From NCBI GenBank assembly GCA_947448625.1, contig CANFOT010000001.1, forward strand, positions 118,069-182,068: a DNA stretch of 64,000 bases, read 5' to 3'. Below, piece after piece: positions 45,190-56,568 of the stretch (the stretch's first letter is position 1; the number at the start of each line of letters is the position of its first letter). Made by a program: the position numbers and the translations under genes. The DNA is from Burkholderiaceae bacterium. GTDB taxonomy: Bacteria; Pseudomonadota; Gammaproteobacteria; Burkholderiales; Burkholderiaceae. The notes beneath the pieces were generated by a model, which was not told the DNA's origin, did not search any database, and saw nothing but the letters and a program-made list of their open reading frames with translations.

Positions 45190-47568
45190 CTAATCTATCG
45201 CTGCAAGCTTAGCAATGCTGAGCTGCAACCACTTAACGCCATGGCGCTTGAAGTTCACTTGAGCCCGTGCATCCGCATCATTACCTTCTAAACCTGTCAC
45301 GCGCCCCTCACCAAATTTGGTATGGAAAACATTCTGTCCAATTGTGAAGGGGTAATTACCTCGTGGCGGAGATGCCATTCTGGTTACTGCCGTAGATGCA
45401 GAACCAACACGTCCAAGCTGCTTGGCAGGTCGCTCACGCTCATTGCCAGAGTCAAAGAAATCATTAGAACCAAACTCACGCTGACGTGTGTAGCCATCTT
45501 GCCAAGTAGATCCCGAACGATTACCGGTCGCACCACTCCAACGAGCATCTTTCACTTTTGGAGTAAGCCACTTCAAGGAATCCGACGGCAACTCCTCCAA
45601 GAAGCGTGAAGGCATGTTGTAGCGCACTTGGCCGTGCAGCATCCGTGACTGAGTATGAGATAAATAGAGACGCTCCTTGGCACGGGTAATCGCCACATAC
45701 ATCAAGCGTCGTTCTTCTTCTAGACCGTTTTGCTCATTGACGCTGTTCTCATGTGGGAACAAGCCTTCTTCTAGGCCGGTAATAAATACGGAGGTGAACT
45801 CAAGACCTTTAGCAGAGTGCACCGTCATGAGTTGCACAGCATCTTGACCTGCTTGAGCCTGATTATCGCCAGCCTCTAATGAGGCATGAGATAAGAAAGC
45901 TGCCAAGGGTGACACCTCCACCACACCAGGCGCATTCTCTCCTGGTAGCGTGGCAGCAGTGGCATCTTGGCCATAACCCTCTTCCGCAATAAATGCGGTT
46001 GCAGCATTAATTAATTCTTGTAAGTTTTCTACCCGGTCTTGACCTTCACGCTCTGAGAGGTAGTGCTGAATTAAGCCACTATGCTGAATTACAAATTCAA
46101 CAGTTTCAGGCAAAGTATTGTGGCGAGTAGCTTCACGCATGTGATCCACCAGGCGTACAAAGCCGCCTAATGCTGCCCCTGCCTTGCCATCTAAAGTCGA
46201 TGCCGCCAAATACAAAGAACTATTCTGCGCTCGGGCTGCATCCTGAACAGCCTCAATAGATCTCGCACCAATACCGCGCGTTGGGAAATTTACCACCCGT
46301 GAAAATGAGGTGTCGTCGTTCGGGTTTTCTAAAAGACGTAAGTAAGCTAAAGCATGCTTAATTTCAGCGCGTTCGAAGAAGCGCAAGCCACCGTAAACAC
46401 GATACGGAATAGCCGCAGAAAATAAGGCATGCTCAATGATGCGTGACTGCGCATTACTTCTATAGAGCAAGGCAATCTCCGTACGCTTAATGCCGCTATT
46501 TACCAATGCTTTAATTTCATCCACAAGCCATGCGGCTTCAGCATGATCGCTTGGCGCATCATAAATACGGACTGGCTCGCCATGGCCTGCATCGGTCCGC
46601 AGGTTTTTACCAAGACGATCTGTATTGTTTGAAATCAGATAATTAGCGGTATCCAAGATATGGCCGTGTGAGCGGTAGTTTTGCTCGAGCTTGACCATCA
46701 TCGGGTGATATTGCTTTTCGTAAAGACGCATATTCTCAACATCTGCGCCACGGAAAGCGTAAATACTTTGATCATCATCGCCCACTGCAAAGACCGCACT
46801 ACTTCCAGCGCTACTGACATTGGCACGGCTAGCATCATGGCCAGAAAGCAACTTGAGCCAGGCATATTGCAAAGCATTGGTATCTTGAAACTCATCAATC
46901 AAGATATGGCGGAAGCGTTCTTGGTAGTGCGTGCGAATCGCTTCATTGTGCTTCAGCAATTCATAGCTACGCAATAGGAGTTCAGCAAAGTCAACCACAC
47001 CTTCGCGCTGGCACTGCTCGTCATATGCCTCATACAACTGAGCCATCTTGGCCTGGAAATCATCCCCAACAGATAGCTCGCGAGCGCGTTGACCACGCTC
47101 TTTGGCGTGCGCAATAAAGTATTGCAGCTGCTTAGGGGGATATTTCTCATCATCGACCTTTAAACCCTTTAAAAGGCGCTTAATAGCGGATAACTGATCT
47201 TGGGTGTCCAAAATCTGAAAAGTAGACGGCAAACCCGACTCTTTATGATGCGCACGCAATAAACGGTTGCAAAGACCGTGGAAAGTGCCAATCCACATGC
47301 CCCGGGTATTAATAGGCAACATGGCGCTTAAACGCAGCATCATCTCTTTGGCAGCCTTATTGGTGAAGGTCACCGCTAGGACGCCAATAGGCGAAACCTG
47401 ACCCGTTTGGATCAACCAAGCTATACGGGTCGTGAGGACGCGGGTCTTTCCGCTTCCAGCGCCAGCCAAAATCAGGGCTGACTGGGCCTGGCCATTTGAA
47501 TTAACGGGCGGGAGGGTCACTGCCTCGCGTTGTTCTGGATTAAGGTTTGCGAGCAAGTCTGAGTACAT
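45190..47568 (-). CDS. uvrD: UvrD/PcrA-type 3'-5' DNA helicase
   Basis: 792 residues of superfamily 1A. Walker A 'AGAGSGKT' at 35-42, '[12 protein letters not shown]' (Ia), 'LIDEFQDTN' (II), '[13 protein letters not shown]' (III), 'LEQNYRS' (IV), '[12 protein letters not shown]' (V) and '[12 protein letters not shown]' (VI) are all seen. The C-terminal Tudor-like segment '[16 protein letters not shown]' binds polymerase in UvrD/PcrA. It acts in mismatch and excision repair. It is divergent from valS with 24 bases between the start codons, and a -10 box lies seven bases from its ATG. Confidence 0.95.
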   Translation of the reverse strand: MYSDLLANLNPEQREAVTLPPVNSNGQAQSALILAGAGSGKTRVLTTRIAWLIQTGQVSPIGVLAVTFTNKAAKEMMLRLSAMLPINTRGMWIGTFHGLCNRLLRAHHKESGLPSTFQILDTQDQLSAIKRLLKGLKVDDEKYPPKQLQYFIAHAKERGQRARELSVGDDFQAKMAQLYEAYDEQCQREGVVDFAELLLRSYELLKHNEAIRTHYQERFRHILIDEFQDTNALQYAWLKLLSGHDASRANVSSAGSSAVFAVGDDDQSIYAFRGADVENMRLYEKQYHPMMVKLEQNYRSHGHILDTANYLISNNTDRLGKNLRTDAGHGEPVRIYDAPSDHAEAAWLVDEIKALVNSGIKRTEIALLYRSNAQSRIIEHALFSAAIPYRVYGGLRFFERAEIKHALAYLRLLENPNDDTSFSRVVNFPTRGIGARSIEAVQDAARAQNSSLYLAASTLDGKAGAALGGFVRLVDHMREATRHNTLPETVEFVIQHSGLIQHYLSEREGQDRVENLQELINAATAFIAEEGYGQDATAATLPGENAPGVVEVSPLAAFLSHASLEAGDNQAQAGQDAVQLMTVHSAKGLEFTSVFITGLEEGLFPHENSVNEQNGLEEERRLMYVAITRAKERLYLSHTQSRMLHGQVRYNMPSRFLEELPSDSLKWLTPKVKDARWSGATGNRSGSTWQDGYTRQREFGSNDFFDSGNERERPAKQLGRVGSASTAVTRMASPPRGNYPFTIGQNVFHTKFGEGRVTGLEGNDADARAQVNFKRHGVKWLQLSIAKLAAID

Positions 47569-47574
47569 CGCGCC

Positions 47575-47584
47575 AATTATAATT
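47575..47584. promoter_or_regulatory. Palindromic -10 element shared by uvrD and valS
   Basis: AATTATAATT is its own reverse complement and contains TATAAT on both strands (47578-47583 plus, 47576-47581 minus). The valS ATG follows after 9 bases and the uvrD ATG after 7. The whole spacer is 24 bases, so both mRNAs can have at most a few leader bases. The -35 hexamers on both sides are weak and would lie inside the opposite coding region. Confidence 0.55.
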
Positions 47585-47592
47585 TGCCTCTT

Positions 47593-50502
47593 ATGCCAAA
47601 TGCTTCGAATACCCCTAATTCACCCAACTCTCCTAATTCTCAACTGGCCAGTTCAGTAGATGAATTAGCCAAATCCTACGAACCCGCCCCAATTGAAGCT
47701 TATTGGGGCCCGGAATGGGAGCGCCGAGGCATTGCCGACGCCACCCTAGATGAGGGTAAGGGAGATTTCTCAATACAGCTACCTCCACCAAATGTGACTG
47801 GCACGCTGCATATGGGCCACGCTTTTAATCAAACCATCATGGATGGTTTGGTGCGCCATGCCCGCATGTCTGGCAAAAATACCTTGTGGGTGCCAGGCAC
47901 CGATCACGCTGGCATTGCCACTCAAATCGTCGTTGAGCGTCAACTCGATGCGCAAAAAGTATCTCGCCATGATCTAGGCCGGGAGAAATTTCTGGAAAAA
48001 GTATGGGAGTGGAAAGAAACCTCCGGCAACACCATCACCCGCCAGATTCGTCGCCTAGGCGCTTCAATTGACTGGGGTAAAGAATATTTCACAATGGACA
48101 ACAAGATGTCCAAGGCGGTTGTGGAAGTATTTGTGCGCCTGCATGAACAAGGTCTGATTTACCGCGGCAAACGTTTAGTCAATTGGGATCCAGTACTCGG
48201 TACTGCCGTTTCCGATTTAGAGGTAGTGAGCGAGGAGGAAGATGGCTCTATGTGGCATATCCGCTATCCATTAGCGGATGGCTCCGGACATCTAACCGTT
48301 GCGACTACACGCCCAGAGACCTTGCTGGGTGACGTTGCCGTCATGGTTAACCCAGAGGATGAGCGCTATAAACATCTGATTGGCAAGTCAGTACAACTGC
48401 CGCTATGTAGTCGCGAAATTCCAATCATTGCAGATGACTATGTTGATTTAGCTTTTGGCACCGGTGTAGTTAAAGTGACGCCTGCACATGACTTTAACGA
48501 CTATGCCGTTGGACAGCGTCACCAATTACCGCTCATTAATATCCTTACCTTGGATGCCAAGATTAATGAGAATGCGCCTGCCGCCTATCAAGGTCTTGAG
48601 CGCTTTTCGGCACGCAAACACATTGTTGCCGATCTTGAGGCAGCAGGGCTCCTGGATAAAGTTCAACCTCATAAATTGATGGTGCCTCGTGGTGATCGCA
48701 CTCAAACCATCATTGAGCCGATGCTCACCGATCAATGGTTTGTTGCGGTCTCTAAACCGAGTCCTGACAATCAATATCAACCAGGCTCATCTATCGCTGG
48801 CGCTGCATTGGATGCGGTCACTAAAGGCGATATCAAACTTGTTCCTGAGAATTGGATTAGCACCTACACCCAGTGGTTGGAAAACATTCAAGACTGGTGT
48901 ATCTCACGCCAACTCTGGTGGGGCCATCAAATCCCTGCTTGGTATGGGGATGATGGTCAGATTTTTGTAGCTCGCTCTGAAGAAGAGGTCAAAACCAAGG
49001 CTGCTGCTGCCGGCTATACCGGTCAACTCAATCGCGACCCCGATGTTTTAGACACTTGGTTTAGCTCTGCCCTTGTACCATTTAGCTCTTTAGGCTGGCC
49101 TGAGGAAACGCCTGCTCTAAACCATTTCCTACCCTCATCTGTTTTGGTGACTGGTTTTGACATCATCTTCTTCTGGGTAGCCAGAATGGTCATGATGACC
49201 TGCCACTTCACCGGTAAGGTGCCATTCCATACCGTGTATGTGCATGGCTTAGTGCGCGATGCCGAAGGTCAAAAAATGAGCAAGTCCAAAGGCAACACTT
49301 TGGATCCAATCGATTTGATTGACGGTATCAAAACTGAAGACTTGGTCGCTAAGCGGACTACCGGCTTGATGAACCCCAAACAGGCTGAAAGCATCGGCAA
49401 GAAAACCAAGAAAGAATTTCCGGAAGGTATTCCTGCATTTGGTACCGATGCCCTGCGCTTCACCTTCGCCTCGCTCGCATCACTTGGTCGCAATATTAAC
49501 TTTGACCAGAAACGCTGCGAGGGCTATCGCAACTTCTGTAACAAGCTCTGGAATGCCACCCGCTTTGTTCTAATGAACTGCCCTGGCAATGACGAAGACA
49601 ATGGATTTGCCCCTTGCGATAACCAATGTGGTCCCGAAGGTTATCTTGATTTTTCAGCGGCAGATCGCTGGATTGTTTCTTTATTACAAAGAACGGAGTC
49701 CGATGTCGCTAAAGGCTTCCAGAACTATCGCTTTGACAATATTGCTACCAGCATTTATCAGTTTGTCTGGGATGAGTATTGCGATTGGTATTTAGAGCTA
49801 GCCAAAGTTCAATTGCAAACTGGAACCCCAGCACAGCAACGCGCGACGCGCCGAACCCTTCTGCGCGTTCTAGAGACTATCTTGCGCATGGCTCACCCAC
49901 TCATTCCATTTATTACTGAAACCCTCTGGCAAACCGTTGGACCTAAGGTTGGTAAAGAGTTGGCCAAGCAGGATAAACAAACTATTGCTCTGCAACCATA
50001 CCCCGTTGCCCAACTCGATAAGATTGATGAGCAAAGTGAAGCATGGGTAGCCCAGATTAAATTGATCGTTGATGCCTGTCGAAATCTTCGTGGCGAGATG
50101 CAAGTCTCTCCAGCTCTTAAAGTGCCCCTCTGGATTAGCGGGTCGCAAGATTTTCTCAAAAAGGCTAGCCCTTACTTAACTGCATTGGCCAAGCTATCTG
50201 AAGTCAAAATCTACGATGATGAGTCCGGCCTAGAAAAGGATGCTCCTGGAGCCCCAATGGCGCTTGTGGGTAACTTCAAGCTCCTACTCAAAATTGAAGT
50301 AGATGTAGCGGCCGAACGAATTCGTCTAAGCAAGGAAATTGAACGTTTGGCCAATGAAATCACTAAAGCACGTAGCAAACTTGGCAATGAAAGCTTTGTG
50401 GCTCGCGCCCCAGAAGAGGTGGTTGCACAAGAAAAGCAGCGTCTCGCTGGCTTTGAGCAAAACCATGAGAAGCTTGTTGCACAATTAGAGCGACTGAAAT
50501 AA
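47593..50502 (+). CDS. valS: Valyl-tRNA synthetase
   Basis: 969 residues, a class Ia synthetase. The HIGH-type motif is HMGH at 73-76 ('[13 protein letters not shown]'), the editing domain comes at about 240-400, KMSKS lies in '[11 protein letters not shown]' near 560, followed by an anticodon domain and a C-terminal coiled coil ('[23 protein letters not shown]'). Residues 1-20 are an Asn/Ser/Pro-rich extension. ATG 47593 is chosen over TTG 47584, which lies inside the -10. No ribosome site is seen. Confidence 0.96.
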   Translation: MPNASNTPNSPNSPNSQLASSVDELAKSYEPAPIEAYWGPEWERRGIADATLDEGKGDFSIQLPPPNVTGTLHMGHAFNQTIMDGLVRHARMSGKNTLWVPGTDHAGIATQIVVERQLDAQKVSRHDLGREKFLEKVWEWKETSGNTITRQIRRLGASIDWGKEYFTMDNKMSKAVVEVFVRLHEQGLIYRGKRLVNWDPVLGTAVSDLEVVSEEEDGSMWHIRYPLADGSGHLTVATTRPETLLGDVAVMVNPEDERYKHLIGKSVQLPLCSREIPIIADDYVDLAFGTGVVKVTPAHDFNDYAVGQRHQLPLINILTLDAKINENAPAAYQGLERFSARKHIVADLEAAGLLDKVQPHKLMVPRGDRTQTIIEPMLTDQWFVAVSKPSPDNQYQPGSSIAGAALDAVTKGDIKLVPENWISTYTQWLENIQDWCISRQLWWGHQIPAWYGDDGQIFVARSEEEVKTKAAAAGYTGQLNRDPDVLDTWFSSALVPFSSLGWPEETPALNHFLPSSVLVTGFDIIFFWVARMVMMTCHFTGKVPFHTVYVHGLVRDAEGQKMSKSKGNTLDPIDLIDGIKTEDLVAKRTTGLMNPKQAESIGKKTKKEFPEGIPAFGTDALRFTFASLASLGRNINFDQKRCEGYRNFCNKLWNATRFVLMNCPGNDEDNGFAPCDNQCGPEGYLDFSAADRWIVSLLQRTESDVAKGFQNYRFDNIATSIYQFVWDEYCDWYLELAKVQLQTGTPAQQRATRRTLLRVLETILRMAHPLIPFITETLWQTVGPKVGKELAKQDKQTIALQPYPVAQLDKIDEQSEAWVAQIKLIVDACRNLRGEMQVSPALKVPLWISGSQDFLKKASPYLTALAKLSEVKIYDDESGLEKDAPGAPMALVGNFKLLLKIEVDVAAERIRLSKEIERLANEITKARSKLGNESFVARAPEEVVAQEKQRLAGFEQNHEKLVAQLERLK

Positions 50503-50537
50503 GTAGTAGCTAACTCAATACAGCGATTGGAATTTCT

Positions 50538-51422
50538 ATGCCATTAAGCACTAAAGCCGTTACTAAGGCCGTCTTCCCAGTTGCAGGTTTAGGAACGCGA
50601 TTCTTGCCAGCCACTAAGGCTAGCCCAAAAGAGATGCTCAATGTCGTCGATAAACCGCTGATTCAGTATGCGGTCGAAGAGGCGATTGCTGCTGGCATTA
50701 CTGAAATGATCTTCGTAACTGGTCGTAGTAAGCGGGCCATTGAAGACCACTTTGACAAGGCCTATGAATTAGAGGCTGAACTCGAAGCAAAAAATAAACA
50801 AGCACTGCTAGAGATCGTACGTAGCGTAAAGCCAAGCCATGTTGATTGTGTGTATGTTCGTCAACCAGAAGCACTAGGCCTAGGCCACGCCGTCTTGTGC
50901 GCAGAAAAACTCGTGCGCGATGAGCCCTTCGCCATCATCCTTGCAGATGACTTGCTTGATGGGAAACCGCCAGTACTCAAGCAGATGCTCAAGGTCTTTG
51001 ATGAGCAAAATGGCTCTGTCTTAGCGGTTGAAAAAATTGATCCCGCCAAAAGTAGCTCTTACGGCATTGTGGATGGCACGGAGGTATCCAAAGGCATTTA
51101 CCGTTTAAATGGGATTGTGGAGAAACCACAACCCCAGGATGCCCCATCCAACCTAGCGGTTGTAGGCCGCTACGTTCTTTCATCAGATATCTTTAAACAT
51201 ATTCGTAATCTCAAGCCAGGCGCTGGTGGTGAAATTCAGCTAACCGATGCGATTGCCTCCTTACTTAAGGAGGAGCCGGTGTTTGCCTATGAATACGATG
51301 GTGTGCGGTATGACTGCGGTAGCAAGCTGGGCTATCTCAAGGCTTCTGTGGAATTTGCTTTGCGCCATCCAGAGGTCAGCACGGAGTTTGCAGCCTACCT
51401 CAAGGGCCGCTCACTGCTCTAA
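50538..51422 (+). CDS. galU: UTP-glucose-1-phosphate uridylyltransferase
   Basis: 294 residues. '[39 protein letters not shown]' is the nucleotide-binding start, 'ILADDLLDG' the metal site and '[13 protein letters not shown]' the C-terminal signature. It makes UDP-glucose for lipopolysaccharide and capsule. It lies 35 bases after valS on the same strand, with a strong terminator behind it. Confidence 0.96.
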   Translation: MPLSTKAVTKAVFPVAGLGTRFLPATKASPKEMLNVVDKPLIQYAVEEAIAAGITEMIFVTGRSKRAIEDHFDKAYELEAELEAKNKQALLEIVRSVKPSHVDCVYVRQPEALGLGHAVLCAEKLVRDEPFAIILADDLLDGKPPVLKQMLKVFDEQNGSVLAVEKIDPAKSSSYGIVDGTEVSKGIYRLNGIVEKPQPQDAPSNLAVVGRYVLSSDIFKHIRNLKPGAGGEIQLTDAIASLLKEEPVFAYEYDGVRYDCGSKLGYLKASVEFALRHPEVSTEFAAYLKGRSLL

Positions 51423-51458
51423 TCAGAGCGCATATCAAGCTCTAAGGGCTAAAAAGCA

Positions 51459-51486
51459 AAAAGGCAGAAAGTAATTTCTGCCTTTT
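51459..51486. terminator. Bidirectional intrinsic terminator between galU and tusA-like gene
   Basis: A 12-base-pair perfect stem AAAAGGCAGAAA/TTTCTGCCTTTT with a GTAA loop, T-tailed on both strands. It stands between convergent galU (ends 51422) and the minus-strand unit ending at 51522. Confidence 0.9.
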
Positions 51487-51521
51487 CTTTGATGCGTAAA
51501 GCGTCTAATTCTGAGTGAGCC

Positions 51522-51761
51522 TTATCTTCTCTTAAGGAAGAAAACCAATACATCGCCTTCGGTACTACTAAAAAGTAGTTCATTGCCAGTCTGCTTAGCA
51601 AAGGCAGGGAAGTCGTGAGCAGCGCCAGCATCAGTAGCTTTCACCTTTAAAACTTCACCAGACTGCATGGTGGCAAGAGCTTTCTTGGTACGCAAAATTG
51701 GAAGTGGGCAATTCATGCCAATGGCATCCACCTCGAGATTAAATTTGATGTCATCACTCAT
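51522..51761 (-). CDS. TusA-family sulfurtransferase
   Basis: 79 residues with the family's CPxP motif at Cys18 ('[15 protein letters not shown]'), and the two-layer fold is complete to '[12 protein letters not shown]'. TusA proteins carry persulfide sulfur to tRNA thiolation or cofactor synthesis. It overlaps the alaS stop as ATGA, so it is translated with alaS; that pairing links it to tRNA biology. Confidence 0.92.
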   Translation of the reverse strand: MSDDIKFNLEVDAIGMNCPLPILRTKKALATMQSGEVLKVKATDAGAAHDFPAFAKQTGNELLFSSTEGDVLVFFLKRR

Positions 51762-54382
51762 TTAGAAGCCACCCAATCTTTTACGCCAGCTAAAGCGGCG
51801 CCCAGCTTGCTTGGATCGGTACCGCCAGCCATTGCCATCTCTGGCTTGCCACCGCCTTTACCGCCAACTTGCTGAGCAACGAAGTTCACTAAGTCGCCCG
51901 CCTTCACTTTAGCAATCGAGTCTGCAGTAACGCCAGCAATCAAACTTACTTTATCGCCCTGAACTGAAGCCAAGACAATTGCCGCCGTTTTCAACTTCGC
52001 CTTCAAGGCATCCATAGTCTCTCGCAAGACTTGGGCATCAGCACCATCCATACGCGCTGCCAATACCTTCAAGCCGTTCACATCAATAGCCTGAGTTGCC
52101 AACTCATCACCTTGGCTTGCAGCAAGCTTTGAATTGACCTTATCTAACTCGCGCTCAGCATTGCGCAAACTTTCCTGTAATTGAGCAACACGATTCACCA
52201 AATCGCCAGGATGGGTTTTGAGAATCACAGCTGCTTCATTGATCTTATCTTCCAAGTCTTGCAGGAAGTTCAAGGCATTTCTACCGGTAACCGCCTCAAC
52301 ACGACGGATGCCAGCTGCAACACCGCTTTCAGAAACGATCTTCAAGCTACCAATATCACCAGTACGCCCCACATGGGTTCCACCACATAACTCTTTAGAA
52401 CTACCGATTTCCAATACGCGCACTTCATCGCCATACTTTTCACCAAAGAGCATCATGGCGCCAGTTTTTTGTGCGTCATCCAATGACATGACTTTTCCAG
52501 AGGTCGCGGTATTAGCCAAGATCTCTGCATTGACAATATCTTCTACCCGACGAATTTCAGCGGCGGTAATGGGGGCGTTGTGCGTAAAGTCAAAGCGGGT
52601 TTTGCTGGCATCAACCAAAGAGCCCTTTTGCTGCACATGATCACCCAGCACTTCACGCAGTGCTTTATGCAAGATGTGAGTCGCGCTATGGTTGCGCATC
52701 GTTTCGGTTCTTTGCTCGATATCTACCAAGGCGTTGATTGCATCGCCTACCTTGAGCTCACCTTCTTGCACCTCACCCTGATGACCAAAGACATCCGCCT
52801 GAATCTTAAATGTGTCTTCAACCGCAAAGCGCGCGGACTCGTTACGCAACTCACCCTTATCGCCAACCTGTCCACCAGACTCAGCATAAAAAGGGGTATT
52901 GTCCAAAACGATTACAGCCGCATCGCCGGCTTTGACTGACTGCACAGCGGAACCATCAACATATAGCGCAGTTACTTTAGCGCCATCATGTCTTAAAGTG
53001 TCGTAGCCATGAAACTGTGTTGGTGTACCTGAATATTCAAGGCCTTGGGCCACTTTGAACTTACCGGCCGCCCTCGCTTGATCACGTTGCTTTTGCATCG
53101 CCAACTCAAAACCATCGGCATCCACAGTCACGTCACGCTCACGACAAACGTCGGCAGTTAAATCCAGTGGAAAACCAAAGGTATCGTGCAAACGGAAAGC
53201 TGTTTCACCATCAACCGTCTTCGCGCCACCAGCAAGCGCACTCTCCAAGATCTCCATGCCATTGGCAATGGTTTGGAAAAAGCGCTCCTCCTCCTGCTTG
53301 ATGACCTCACTCACCTTATCTTTAGCCGCTTGTAGCTCTGGATAAGCGAGACCCATCTCCTTTACCAATGCAGGCACTAGCTGGTAGAAAAACGGCTTGC
53401 GCGCGCCCAATTTATATCCGTGACGGATCGCTCGGCGAGTAATACGACGTAAAACGTAACCACGACCAGCATTGCCCGGAATGACACCATCAACTACGAT
53501 AAAGCTACACGCACGGATGTGATCCGCAATCACTTTGAGCGAGGGACTGCTTGGGTCGCAATTTTCGCCACCAGCAGCATCGACAGCCTCTTTAGCTGCC
53601 TTAAGTAAATTGACAAACAGGTCGATCTCATAATTAGAGTGCACGTGCTGCAATACCGCTGCAATACGCTCAAGACCCATACCGGTATCTACGCTTGGCT
53701 TAGGCAATGGATGCATATTGCCGGCTTCATCGCGATTAAATTGCATAAACACGTTATTCCAGATCTCAATGTATCGATCACCATCTTCATCAGGACTTCC
53801 AGGAGGGCCGCCAGCGATGTGGGGACCATGGTCATAGAAGATTTCAGTACAAGGGCCGCACGGCCCCGTATCACCCATCATCCAGAAGTTATCTGAAGCG
53901 TAACGAGCACCCTTGTTATCGCCAATCCGAATAATCCGCTCCGCTGGTACGCCGATTTGTTTATTCCAAATCTCATAGGCCTCGTCGTCCTCTGCGTACA
54001 CGGTAACGATCAGCTTTTCTTCGGGCAACTTGAAGACGTCCGTTAATAAACCCCAAGCAAACTGAATCGCATCCTTTTTAAAGTAGTCCCCAAAAGAGAA
54101 GTTGCCCAGCATTTCAAAGAAGGTGTGGTGACGAGCCGTATAGCCGACGTTATCCAAATCATTGTGCTTGCCGCCGGCGCGGATGCATTTTTGGGCAGTT
54201 GTTGCACGGTTATAAGGGCGCTTATCAAAACCTAAAAAAACATCCTTAAATTGGTTCATCCCCGCGTTGGTGAACAGCAGGGTTGGGTCATCCCCAGGCA
54301 CTACCGGGCTGGAGGGAACAATTTGGTGGCCTTTTTGGGCGAAGTAGTCCAGGTACGCCTGGCGAATTTGGGTGACTTTCAT
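51758..54382 (-). CDS. alaS: Alanyl-tRNA synthetase
   Basis: 874 residues, near E. coli AlaS (876). The class II core opens '[36 protein letters not shown]'. The editing domain has '[11 protein letters not shown]' and '[13 protein letters not shown]' (zinc ligands His, His, Cys, His), and the C-terminal oligomerising part ends in a Gly-rich '[15 protein letters not shown]'. ATG 54382 is chosen over 54418, which lies inside the promoter. There is no ribosome site. Confidence 0.96.
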   Translation of the reverse strand: MKVTQIRQAYLDYFAQKGHQIVPSSPVVPGDDPTLLFTNAGMNQFKDVFLGFDKRPYNRATTAQKCIRAGGKHNDLDNVGYTARHHTFFEMLGNFSFGDYFKKDAIQFAWGLLTDVFKLPEEKLIVTVYAEDDEAYEIWNKQIGVPAERIIRIGDNKGARYASDNFWMMGDTGPCGPCTEIFYDHGPHIAGGPPGSPDEDGDRYIEIWNNVFMQFNRDEAGNMHPLPKPSVDTGMGLERIAAVLQHVHSNYEIDLFVNLLKAAKEAVDAAGGENCDPSSPSLKVIADHIRACSFIVVDGVIPGNAGRGYVLRRITRRAIRHGYKLGARKPFFYQLVPALVKEMGLAYPELQAAKDKVSEVIKQEEERFFQTIANGMEILESALAGGAKTVDGETAFRLHDTFGFPLDLTADVCRERDVTVDADGFELAMQKQRDQARAAGKFKVAQGLEYSGTPTQFHGYDTLRHDGAKVTALYVDGSAVQSVKAGDAAVIVLDNTPFYAESGGQVGDKGELRNESARFAVEDTFKIQADVFGHQGEVQEGELKVGDAINALVDIEQRTETMRNHSATHILHKALREVLGDHVQQKGSLVDASKTRFDFTHNAPITAAEIRRVEDIVNAEILANTATSGKVMSLDDAQKTGAMMLFGEKYGDEVRVLEIGSSKELCGGTHVGRTGDIGSLKIVSESGVAAGIRRVEAVTGRNALNFLQDLEDKINEAAVILKTHPGDLVNRVAQLQESLRNAERELDKVNSKLAASQGDELATQAIDVNGLKVLAARMDGADAQVLRETMDALKAKLKTAAIVLASVQGDKVSLIAGVTADSIAKVKAGDLVNFVAQQVGGKGGGKPEMAMAGGTDPSKLGAALAGVKDWVASK

Positions 54383-54389
54383 GGGAATA

Positions 54390-54418
54390 ATTATCGCATT
54401 GGCACAAGTCAGGGGCAA
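54390..54418 (-). promoter_or_regulatory. Promoter of alaS (predicted leaderless)
   Basis: TTGCCC (54413-54418), a 17-base spacer and GATAAT (54390-54395), then seven bases to ATG 54382. The spacing is ideal and no Shine-Dalgarno sequence lies between. Confidence 0.55.
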
Positions 54419-54505
54419 ACCCTAGGCACACCTTCGCAATCCTGCCTTACAATCCCGTAACATCAATAAATAGATCGGCTTGAAAGTCGATAAAAGGAGC
54501 TCAAA

Positions 54506-54964
54506 TTGAAAATTAGAAATCAACGGGATTTTGGTGCCGGAGTCATGTATATGGTTATCGGCCTATTTTTCACCGTAGTAGCAACCCAATACCCAATGGG
54601 TACAGCCGCAAAAATGGGGCCAGGCTATTTCCCATTCTTCCTAGGCATTCTGATGACCCTACTAGGTCTATTGGTTTTAGTGAAATCCCTTCGCGCTACC
54701 GCTGCCATCGAGAGTATTCCTAAATTCAATTGGCGGGTCATTGCCCTAATTACTGGATCCGTAGTGCTTTACGGAATCCTTCTGCCAACCATGGGCTTTG
54801 TGGTGGCTGTATTTGTGCTGGTATTCATGTCAGCTAGTGCGAGCCATGAATTCCACTGGAAGGGCACATTAATCAATGCGACCTTCCTTGTTGCATTCAC
54901 TTATTCAGTATTCGTTTTGGGACTGAAACTTCAGTTCCCATTGCTACCTTTCTTTCTTCAATAA
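54506..54964 (+). CDS. tctB: Tripartite tricarboxylate transporter small membrane subunit TctB
   Basis: 152 residues with four membrane helices. 'GAGVMYMVIGLFFTVVATQYPMGTAAKMGPGYFPFFLGILMTLLGLLVL' is the TctB pattern. It pairs with TctA in the inner membrane. The start is TTG 54506, set by AAGGAG seven bases upstream; no ATG suits. tctA follows after 18 bases. Confidence 0.92.
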   Translation: MKIRNQRDFGAGVMYMVIGLFFTVVATQYPMGTAAKMGPGYFPFFLGILMTLLGLLVLVKSLRATAAIESIPKFNWRVIALITGSVVLYGILLPTMGFVVAVFVLVFMSASASHEFHWKGTLINATFLVAFTYSVFVLGLKLQFPLLPFFLQ

Positions 54965-54982
54965 CAGACCGGGATACTAAAA

Positions 54983-56485
54983 ATGGACTTATTTGCTAAT
55001 TTAGCCCTTGGTTTCGATACCGCCTTTACTCTTCAAAATCTTCTTTACTGCCTCATTGGCTGTGTATTAGGTACCTTGATTGGCGTTTTGCCAGGCTTAG
55101 GCCCTATCGCGACTATTGCGATGCTGTTACCAGCTACCTATGCATTACCTCCGATTGCCGCATTGATTATGTTGGCCGGTATCTACTACGGCTCACAGTA
55201 CGGCGGCTCTACAACTGCAATTTTGCTCAATATCCCAGGAGAAACCTCCTCGGTGGTGACGGCGATCGATGGCTACCAAATGGCCAGAAATGGTCGAGCG
55301 GGCGTAGCCCTCTTTACCGCCGGCATGGGCTCTTTCTTTGCTGGTTGCGTAGCAACACTGGTTTTGGCTGCATTTGCTGCCCCACTATCTCAGTTGGCGT
55401 TTAAATTTGGACCTGCTGAATACTTCTCCTTAATGGTTTTAGGCTTAATTGGCGCGGTTGTCTTGGCGTCAGGCTCTTTAATCAAGGCGATCGGCATGAT
55501 CATCCTTGGCCTCTTGATGGGCTTGATTGGTACCGACGTGAACTCTGGCGTGTCACGCTATGCTTTTGATATCCCAGAATTAAGTGACGGCATTGGCTTC
55601 GTAGCTGTTGCAATGGGTGTATTCGGTTTCGCTGAAATTATGGGCAACCTTGAGAAAAAAGGTGAGGATGAAGGCTTCTTGAATAAGATGACCACCATGA
55701 TCCCAACGAAGCAGGACATCAAGCGGATGATTCCATCCATCTTGCGTGGCACAACCATTGGTTCCATTTTAGGTATCTTGCCTGGCGGCGGTGCTGCTTT
55801 GGCAGCCTTCGGCGCCTACTCAGTAGAAAAGAAGTCTTCCAAATTCAGTCATGAGTTCGGTAAAGGTGCGATTGAAGGAGTTGCAGGACCAGAGTCAGCA
55901 AATAATGCAGCTGCCCAAACCTCATTCATTCCCTTGCTAACTTTGGGAATTCCACCAAATGCCGTGATGGCTTTGATGGTTGGCGCAATGACCATCCACA
56001 ATATTCAGCCTGGCCCACAGGTAATGACCAGCAACCCAGCATTGTTCTGGGGTCTGATCGCATCCATGTGGATTGGTAACGTGATGTTAATTCTCTTGAA
56101 CTTGCCACTCATCGGTATTTGGGTGAAGCTCCTCAAGATTCCTTATCGCTTCATGTACCCTGCCATTTTGGTGTTCTGCTGTATCGGCGTGTATACCGTG
56201 AATAACACTGTATTTGACGTGTATATCACTGCAGCCTTCGGAATTATTGGCTACCTATTCTTCAAACTCGGTTGCGAACCTCCTCCATTGCTCCTCGGTT
56301 TCGTGCTTGGACCAATGATGGAAGAGAACTTCCGTCGCGCCTTATTGTTGTCTCGCGGTGATTTCACGACCTTTGTAACACGCCCACTATCTTTAGGTCT
56401 GCTCATCGCAGCAGCCCTCCTGGTTGTGATCGTGGCCTTGCCTGCGGTTAAGAAAACCCGTGAAGAGGCTTTCGTAGAAGATTAA
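54983..56485 (+). CDS. tctA: Tripartite tricarboxylate transporter large membrane subunit TctA
   Basis: 500 residues with about twelve helices. The duplicated signatures '[19 protein letters not shown]' (near 35) and '[18 protein letters not shown]' (near 260), plus '[18 protein letters not shown]' (near 70) and '[26 protein letters not shown]', are typical. It is a sodium- or proton-driven carrier that takes carboxylates from a Bug/TctC receptor. No receptor gene is adjacent, which is unusual for tctBA. Confidence 0.95.
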   Translation: MDLFANLALGFDTAFTLQNLLYCLIGCVLGTLIGVLPGLGPIATIAMLLPATYALPPIAALIMLAGIYYGSQYGGSTTAILLNIPGETSSVVTAIDGYQMARNGRAGVALFTAGMGSFFAGCVATLVLAAFAAPLSQLAFKFGPAEYFSLMVLGLIGAVVLASGSLIKAIGMIILGLLMGLIGTDVNSGVSRYAFDIPELSDGIGFVAVAMGVFGFAEIMGNLEKKGEDEGFLNKMTTMIPTKQDIKRMIPSILRGTTIGSILGILPGGGAALAAFGAYSVEKKSSKFSHEFGKGAIEGVAGPESANNAAAQTSFIPLLTLGIPPNAVMALMVGAMTIHNIQPGPQVMTSNPALFWGLIASMWIGNVMLILLNLPLIGIWVKLLKIPYRFMYPAILVFCCIGVYTVNNTVFDVYITAAFGIIGYLFFKLGCEPPPLLLGFVLGPMMEENFRRALLLSRGDFTTFVTRPLSLGLLIAAALLVVIVALPAVKKTREEAFVED

Positions 56486-56509
56486 TTCTCGAATGCTTCC
56501 CAGAAATGA

Positions 56510-56535
56510 GCCCGCAGCAGTTTGCGGGCTTTTTT
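56510..56535 (+). terminator. Intrinsic terminator after tctA
   Basis: Stem GCCCGCA/TGCGGGC, loop GCAGTT, then six T. It separates tctBA from glnS and lies upstream of the glnS start. Confidence 0.88.
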
Positions 56536-56556
56536 CTTTGTGGGCGGGGTTTTCTC

Positions 56557-56562
56557 TACAAT
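56557..56562 (+). promoter_or_regulatory. -10 box six bases before glnS start
   Basis: TACAAT followed by GAGCCC and ATG 56569, with no ribosome site. The -35 is poor. It lies just 21 bases past the tctA terminator's T-run. Confidence 0.45.
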
Positions 56563-56568
56563 GAGCCC

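Noticed and set aside
54246..54418. Riboswitch or T-box upstream of alaS
   Set aside because: There is no room for one: the promoter lies seven bases from the start codon and T-boxes are not a feature of this group.
56506..56568. Upstream start for glnS
   Set aside because: The extension would include the tctA terminator hairpin and T-run and gives residues unlike GlnS. ATG 56569 follows a -10 box.
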